The position numbers were made by a program, and so were the translations under genes. The notes below the pieces were generated by a model, which was not told the DNA's origin, did no database searches, and saw nothing but the letters and a program-made list of their open reading frames with translations. A stretch of 32,113 nucleotides of DNA. Source: Candidatus Latescibacterota bacterium (GTDB lineage Bacteria; Latescibacterota; UBA2968). How positions within the stretch are numbered: position 1 is the first letter of the stretch; the number at the start of each line of letters is the position of its first letter. The DNA lies in contig JAJDYX010000029.1 of assembly GCA_022824945.1 (NCBI GenBank), positions 1 to 32,113 of the forward strand. The letters run 5' to 3'. Below, piece by piece: positions 28,301 to 32,113 of the stretch.

Positions 28301-28566
28301 GCGCAAAAGGGCGCTTTCGTCCAATCCTGCTCACGTCTCTGACGACATTCCTGGGCTTTACACCCCTCATTCTCGAACGCGCTATTCAGGCGCAGTTTCT
28401 GGTCCCCTTTGCCGCGTCCCTCGGTTTCGGCATTCTCATCACCACGACCATACTTATGATGATCGTTCCCGCTCTTTCCACCATCCATCTGCGTCTGATT
28501 GCTTCGCGCGGCAGTTCTGGCGGCCGTGCCGCGTCGCGAATTCAGATGCAAGGAGGTCAAGGCTAA
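25339..28566 (+). CDS. RND-family efflux permease (HAE1/AcrB-like)
   Basis: The 1075-aa permease has the standard RND plan: membrane helix 1 near 22-40, a large periplasmic loop, helices 2-6, a second loop and helices 7-12. Asp408-Asp409 in the VVDDAIVV helix 4 are the proton-relay pair (equivalent to AcrB Asp407/408). It is a proton-driven exporter of hydrophobic compounds. The stop codon overlaps the P450 start by one base (TAATG), so the pump and the oxidase are probably cotranslated. This suggests that the pump substrate is made or altered by the following enzymes. Related RND proteins include BstA, a sterol transporter of Methylococcus; whether this protein is of that kind needs a phylogeny. 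Confidence 0.92.
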   Translation: MNREDGSARERPGPIAYMASNSVAANLLMWAIIAAGLVSLTGLEREAWPTVPFYHIEVLMVYPGATPEEVEESIVVKIEDQVSGLDDVKAVKSVAAPGIASVRIQMDSGTDMSQALDDIESAVNRIQSFPASAERPQFREMTNRQSMMRLIVYGDVPERSLKELAYQIEDELTTLPSVSQVEVSGIRKYEISIEVPLHRLRALGLTLTGIANTIRRSSLDLSAGSIDTRESQVRVRTLGQNYDQQDFEEIVLLSGSDGTVLRLGDIAEVRDGFQETDLIIRHQNHPAVFVEVFRADGEQVMDVATSVREHLANEVIPSLPDGVGVTMWNDESQDYEERADLLLKNGILGLLLVLLSLSLFLQIRLALWVAVGLAVSGIGALAVMLALDFAINTISLFSFVLAIGIVVDDAIVVAEYIHYERMRGTPGVVAAIRGVRRIKVPLTFAVLTSVAAFMPLLFIPGGVGEVWSALPVIVIAMLLISLVESLLVLPNHLSHMPGPEWVPTRAFDRFFARIQNRVDVLLNRFVQGPLDRGLRFATDQPLVTMAGAVGLLVLSISLLSAGIVPTSFAGVVEGNFATATLEMPDGTTAQRTYEVAQELEEAGHRVIERLERDRPTDAPPLLSGVMMIVGQRPRIQGGGLNPAATLNPEANIATVEFKLLGAQHRQISTVEFVQAWREEVGVLPYVRGIIFSGEIIDFGNPVETVLSHPDPDRLAQIANSVVDGLRGVGGVFDIRSDHTPGIPEVQLGLRPEARTLGLTLDDLAGQARAAFFGAEAIRVQRGREEIRVYVRLPSDERESITDVEGYLLRTPGGAEVPLTSVASLNSGTSPPAILRRDGQRVITVTADVDPAVISGGEANAILVNSILADLIVANPDLTYMLGGEQQQQVESLDSLYRGFVIAMLMIFALLAIPLRSYTKPFIVMAVIPFGFIGVILGHWILGIAVSAQSLMGFFGLSGVVVNDSLVMIDFIDQELEEGIPEQTAIIEGAKGRFRPILLTSLTTFLGFTPLILERAIQAQFLVPFAASLGFGILITTTILMMIVPALSTIHLRLIASRGSSGGRAASRIQMQGGQG

Positions 28567-30593
28567 TGGCTGATACTACCCAATGTTTGACGACCCAACC
28601 ACTAACTTTGCCCGAAGAGCTCATCCTGATGCTCCTCAACGAGGAGAACGGCTACTTTCACCAGGTACCCGGCTGGGATTTGCACTGCGCTGCCGTCGGT
28701 GCTGCACTCGCGGAACTCTCCTTCCTGTCGCGAATCGACACGGACCTGGAATCACTATTCCTCGTAGATCAGACAGAAACGGGCGACCCCGCCCTGGACC
28801 CCATTCTGAAAGAAATTGCAAGCGAGTCTGTTCAACACAACGCGCAGTACTGGATTGAACGGCTCGCCCCCCGTGCGGATTCAATCATTGATTTGACTCT
28901 GGACCGCCTCGTTGACCTGAAAATCCTGGAACACCACCACGGCGATTTCTGGACACTGGCTCCTACTCACTGGCATGCGGACCTGCACGGTAATTCCGAA
29001 GAAGGCACGGCAGGTCAGTTCATCAAAACGCGTATCAACAAGGCCATCTTCACCGACGAGATTCCCGATCCGAGAGATATCGTCATTATATGCCTCGTCA
29101 ATACGTGCGATGTTTTTCGCTTCATATTCCAACTTGATGAAGAGACAGAAGAGCGCATCAAGTCTATCTGCCAGATGGACCTGATTGGCCGAGCGATTGC
29201 AGCATCGGTGAGCCAGAGCATCCTCGCGCCCTCGCTCCGCCGGCCCTCGCTGACCAAGGCGATTCCAGCCGTGTCCCTGCGTGATCTGGTCTTCAATCGC
29301 GAGCTGCGAGAGGGCAGGCTGCCGGCAGCGTTCGCGATTTTGGCCGAAAAGTACGGTCCAGTGTTCGAGCTTCGGCTCCCGTTCCGCCAGAACATGATTG
29401 TCCTGGCAGGATTGAAGACGAATGAATGGGCCCAACGTATGGGACGGGTGTTCTTGCGGTCAAAGGAGTACTTCGAGGGCGTCGATAAGGCGTATGGCGT
29501 GTCGCGCTCAATGCACTCGACTGACGGTGCCGATCACTTTCGCTTTCGCAAGTCGTTGCATTCCATCTACTCTCGCAAGACTTTGACCAGGCGTCTGGAC
29601 GAGGTCTATGACCTGGCCCGCGCGCACATGGCAAGTTGGGACGTCGGCGCCACGATGCCGGCGCAGGTGATGCTGCGACCATTTCTGAACGCGCAGTCAT
29701 CGCCGCTCTTGGCCAGCATTGAAACCCAAGCCGAGATCGTCAGCGCACTCGAATACAAGACACGAGTGCTCAATGTAGGCATCGCCAAGATCATGCCGCG
29801 TTTCATGCTCAAGACCCCGTCAATGCGCCGACTGGCGAAGGCCACGCACCGGATCGTGGACCGCATGCAAAGGACACATACGGCCGCGCAGCGGGCCGGG
29901 ATGCCTGAGGACGTGGTGGACGCGTATCTGGCCCTGCACGCGTCTGATCCCCAATTCCTGCCCGAATCGGACCTGGCGCTGCCGCTAGGGGCGATCTTGA
30001 TGACCGCCATGTACATGGGCGATCAGGTTGGCTTCGCCCTTTACTGGTTGCTGCAAAATCCCGAGTTGTACGAGCGAGTCACGGCCGAAGCGGATGCGTT
30101 GTGGGCCGAGGGCGATCCCGGCGAGGATGACTTCAGTCCAGACCGGATCGACGTGACCCGCCGAGTGCTGATGGAGGCTCTGCGGATGTCGCCGATCGTG
30201 GCCATGTCGATGCGCACAGTGATGAATACCTGCGTGGTGGAGGGTTACGAATTACCGGTCGGGGCGCAACTTCTGATTGCGCAGACGGCCACGCACTACT
30301 CAGAAGAGGCGTTTCCCGATCCGTGGACGTTCGACATTGACCGCTACGTGCCCTCGCGAGACGAGCACAAGAGCAGAGGCTACGCGCCCTACGGGCTGGG
30401 CACGCACTCATGTCTCGGGAGCCACTGGGCCAACATGCACATGGCGATCAACCTACTGATGCTCACGCATCACTTCAAGATCGAGTTGGCCCGACCCTAC
30501 AAGCGGTTGCCGATGGATCCGTTGCCCTCACAGTCCCCCAGCAACAAACTTAAGTTCAGGCTCGCTGAGCAGCGGCATGAAATTCAAGTCTAA
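28566..30593 (+). CDS. GPP34 (GOLPH3/Vps74-like)-cytochrome P450 fusion
   Basis: The start ATG overlaps the RND stop by one base and has a strong AGGAGGTCA ribosome site at 28551-28559. Residues about 12-225 match the GPP34 family (LTLPEELILMLLNEENG start, ALAELSFLSRI, GDPALDPIL). In eukaryotes GOLPH3/Vps74 binds phosphatidylinositol 4-phosphate at Golgi membranes; bacterial relatives have no settled role. Residues about 230-675 form a P450: E537-x-x-R540 (EALR), and the heme loop YGLGTHSCLG with Cys616 as thiolate ligand. The I-helix reads MGDQV (484-488), so the usual acid-Thr pair has Gln instead of Thr, and the heme loop starts with Tyr rather than Phe. Whether it oxidises a steroid or terpenoid is inference from its neighbours. 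No redox partner (ferredoxin or reductase) is in the window. Confidence 0.88.
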   Translation: MADTTQCLTTQPLTLPEELILMLLNEENGYFHQVPGWDLHCAAVGAALAELSFLSRIDTDLESLFLVDQTETGDPALDPILKEIASESVQHNAQYWIERLAPRADSIIDLTLDRLVDLKILEHHHGDFWTLAPTHWHADLHGNSEEGTAGQFIKTRINKAIFTDEIPDPRDIVIICLVNTCDVFRFIFQLDEETEERIKSICQMDLIGRAIAASVSQSILAPSLRRPSLTKAIPAVSLRDLVFNRELREGRLPAAFAILAEKYGPVFELRLPFRQNMIVLAGLKTNEWAQRMGRVFLRSKEYFEGVDKAYGVSRSMHSTDGADHFRFRKSLHSIYSRKTLTRRLDEVYDLARAHMASWDVGATMPAQVMLRPFLNAQSSPLLASIETQAEIVSALEYKTRVLNVGIAKIMPRFMLKTPSMRRLAKATHRIVDRMQRTHTAAQRAGMPEDVVDAYLALHASDPQFLPESDLALPLGAILMTAMYMGDQVGFALYWLLQNPELYERVTAEADALWAEGDPGEDDFSPDRIDVTRRVLMEALRMSPIVAMSMRTVMNTCVVEGYELPVGAQLLIAQTATHYSEEAFPDPWTFDIDRYVPSRDEHKSRGYAPYGLGTHSCLGSHWANMHMAINLLMLTHHFKIELARPYKRLPMDPLPSQSPSNKLKFRLAEQRHEIQV

Positions 30594-31686
30594 GTTCGCT
30601 ACGCCCGCTCCTCCAGCACCCGGTCTGGTCTACGATTCGCGGATTGAGCCTTTAGCGATGAAGTCACTTGGCGGCGGACGACCTCGCACCATACGGGTGA
30701 TCACGGGGGCAAGCGGGCAGATCGGCGGGGTCCTCGCGCGAGCCCTGGCCGATCGGTACGGGCCCGGTCAGATTCGCGCGATCTACCGGGAGCGTCGAGG
30801 CACGGCGGCGGACCTGGATATCGCCTGGGTCAATGGCGACATCCAGGACAAGGAATCGCTGATCGCCGCCTTCAAGGGCGCAGAGGCCGTGTTTCATCTG
30901 GCCGCGCTGGTCTCGATCGATGCCGTCAGGCCGCAGGAGTTCCATCGCACGAATGTCGTGGGCACACGCAACGTCGTGGAGGCGGCCCTTGCCTGCGGTG
31001 TACGGCGCCTGGTTCACGTTTCCTCGATCCACGCCTACGACCAACACCCCTTGGACGAAGTTCTCGATGAAAGCCGCGGTCCTGCGGATGGCCCGCACCA
31101 CGGTCCGTACGACCGTTCGAAAGCCGCCGGTGAAGTGGAAATCCGTCGCGGCATCGACCGCGGCCTGGACGCCGTGATCCTAAATCCGACCAGCGTGATC
31201 GGCCCCTATGACGGCGCGCCATCGCCTATGGGGCAAGTCTTTCTCGATCTCTACCGCAGGCGAATTCCCGCGCTGATCGCGGGCGGTTACGACTGGGTTG
31301 ACGTGCGCGACGTCGTGTCTGCCACGATGGCCGCCGAGACACAGGCGAGATGTGGCGAGAACTACCTCGTCTCAGGTCACTGGCACACCGTGCGCGAACT
31401 GGCGGAGCTTTCCCAGCAGGCGACCGGTGTGGCCGCGCCCCGTCTCCAGTTCCCGGTGTTCGCCGCCCGGTTATGGGCACCCTGCCAGGTCGTCCTGGAT
31501 CGGTGTCGCGGACGCCGTCCGCTCTACACGCCGGTGTCCGTCCGCGTCATGGCCCATGGCAATCGGCGGATATCCAGTGCCAAGGCGCAGGCGGAACTCG
31601 GGTTCCACCCGCGCTCGCTCGCAGAATCGGTCAGGGACACGTACCGCTGGTTCGACGAACACGGCATGCTGGGTGAAGGGGCGTGA
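30577..31686 (+). CDS. NAD(P)-dependent epimerase/dehydratase of the extended SDR family (HpnA/3beta-HSD-like)
   Basis: The 369-aa protein has the extended-SDR nucleotide motif TGASGQIG, the NVVGT segment, VHVSSIHAYD with the active Ser, and Y-D-R-S-K as the catalytic Tyr/Lys pair. Its later part (VILNPTSVIGPYDGAPSPMG, ISSAKAQAELGF) looks like the HpnA (hopanoid-associated) and dihydroflavonol reductase/3beta-hydroxysteroid dehydrogenase group. It overlaps the P450 by 17 nt. ATG 30577 is kept for that coupling; a second in-frame ATG at 30658, just before the Rossmann strand, would remove 27 Pro-rich residues and is an alternative. The substrate is unknown; a hydroxysteroid or triterpenoid sugar/alcohol is inference from the neighbours. 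Confidence 0.82.
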   Translation: MKFKSKFATPAPPAPGLVYDSRIEPLAMKSLGGGRPRTIRVITGASGQIGGVLARALADRYGPGQIRAIYRERRGTAADLDIAWVNGDIQDKESLIAAFKGAEAVFHLAALVSIDAVRPQEFHRTNVVGTRNVVEAALACGVRRLVHVSSIHAYDQHPLDEVLDESRGPADGPHHGPYDRSKAAGEVEIRRGIDRGLDAVILNPTSVIGPYDGAPSPMGQVFLDLYRRRIPALIAGGYDWVDVRDVVSATMAAETQARCGENYLVSGHWHTVRELAELSQQATGVAAPRLQFPVFAARLWAPCQVVLDRCRGRRPLYTPVSVRVMAHGNRRISSAKAQAELGFHPRSLAESVRDTYRWFDEHGMLGEGA

Positions 31687-31687
31687 A

Positions 31688-32113
31688 ATGGTCGAAGAGC
31701 GTCTGCACGGGATGCTGATTTGGGCTGTCCTCGCGATGGCGGCCGTGACGTTCCTGTACCTGCTCCGCAGGGCCGCGCCCTACGGGCGCCACTACGCGGG
31801 TGCGGGCTGGGGGCCACACGTTTCCGCCAAGCTCGCATGGATCATCATGGAGCTGCCGGCGCCTGCGCTCTTCCTCGTCGTCTATCTCAACGGCGAGGGC
31901 GCGTTCCAGGTCGTGCCGCTGCTGTTCCTGGTCATGTGGCAGGGCCACTATCTGAACCGGACGTTCGTCTACCCGTTTCGCGTCCGGGCACGCGGCCGGA
32001 AGACGCCCCTGCTGCTGGTCGCGTCCGGCTTTTTCTTCAATGCGATCAACTCGTACATCAACGCCCGCTTCATTTCGGAATTCGGCGCGTACGCCACTGA
32101 ATGGCTCGCCGAC
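31688..32113 (+). CDS. Steroid 5-alpha-reductase family membrane protein (3' partial)
   Basis: The frame runs open from ATG 31688 to the window edge (142 codons), one base after the SDR stop, with GAAGGGG as ribosome site. The product is hydrophobic with at least three membrane segments. It carries YGRHY, then GWGPH, then WIIMELPAP and, further on, HYLNRTFVYPF and FFFNAINSYIN. These motifs, in this order, are characteristic of the 3-oxo-5-alpha-steroid 4-dehydrogenase family (SRD5A/DET2), which reduces the C4-C5 double bond of 3-oxo steroids with NADPH. The C-terminal half with the remaining conserved residues is missing from the window. A fatty-acid or polyprenol reductase of the same superfamily is the alternative. 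Confidence 0.82.
   Translation, partial: MVEERLHGMLIWAVLAMAAVTFLYLLRRAAPYGRHYAGAGWGPHVSAKLAWIIMELPAPALFLVVYLNGEGAFQVVPLLFLVMWQGHYLNRTFVYPFRVRARGRKTPLLLVASGFFFNAINSYINARFISEFGAYATEWLAD

Noticed and set aside
31720..32100. 126-codon frame at the right end in another phase
   Set aside because: The Arg/Ala-rich product overlaps the 5-alpha-reductase frame, which has strong family motifs; it is a high-GC shadow.
1..32113. CRISPR array, tRNA, rRNA or insertion sequence
   Set aside because: No regularly spaced repeats, cloverleaf or rRNA-like sequence, transposase motif or terminal inverted repeats were recognised.

Overview
The window looks like chromosomal DNA of a Gram-negative, probably aerobic and environmental bacterium. 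It encodes outer-membrane beta-barrels with C-terminal Phe beta-signals, a patatin/Omp85-type autotransporter, an RND efflux pump with adaptor, RodZ, two Cys-type sulfatases and a steroid/isoprenoid gene set. Style and gene mix recall poorly cultured FCB-like lineages (Latescibacterota or Poribacteria-like). That placement is a guess, because no rRNA or other phylogenetic marker was compared. No tRNA, rRNA, CRISPR array or transposase was seen.

Layout. (1) 1-1914: 3' part of a secreted modular metalloprotease (FnIII, cadherin-like, FnIII, beta domain, leishmanolysin-like catalytic domain). (2) 2082-9226: a cell-envelope block on the + strand. It holds a PlpD-like patatin with POTRA and barrel, a protein joining a kinase-like N-terminal region to an Omp85-like barrel, a DUF4956-like membrane protein 18 bp downstream, and an SdiA-regulated/YjiK-like propeller protein. 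(3) 9266-13427: sulfatase plus MFS transporter in tandem, convergent with a second sulfatase. (4) 13531-16153: a DUF1015 protein and a geranylgeranyl-reductase-family flavoprotein. (5) 16210-23852, - strand: a housekeeping cluster in transcription order dtd, maf, rodZ, priA, flippase, then glyA. glyA has its own leader, which I read as a ZTP (pfl) riboswitch overlapping an intrinsic terminator. The last codons of glyA lie in a CGCAGAT repeat. (6) 24146-32113, + strand: five tightly coupled genes: RND adaptor, RND permease, a GPP34-cytochrome P450 fusion, an HpnA/3beta-HSD-like SDR, and the start of a steroid 5-alpha-reductase-family protein cut by the window edge.

The most exciting region is the last. 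Genes overlapping by 4, 1 and 17 nt, or 1 nt apart, place a P450, an SDR and a 5-alpha-reductase behind an RND exporter. This suggests an operon for oxidation, reduction and export of a steroid, triterpenoid or other isoprenoid lipid. The GPP34 (GOLPH3/Vps74-like) module may tether the P450 to a membrane. The GC content rises towards this end, which fits transfer or a different history. The second striking item is the kinase-like/Omp85 fusion beside a DUF4956 protein, and the third is the ZTP riboswitch on glyA. Functions are read from motifs by eye; none was confirmed by a database search.
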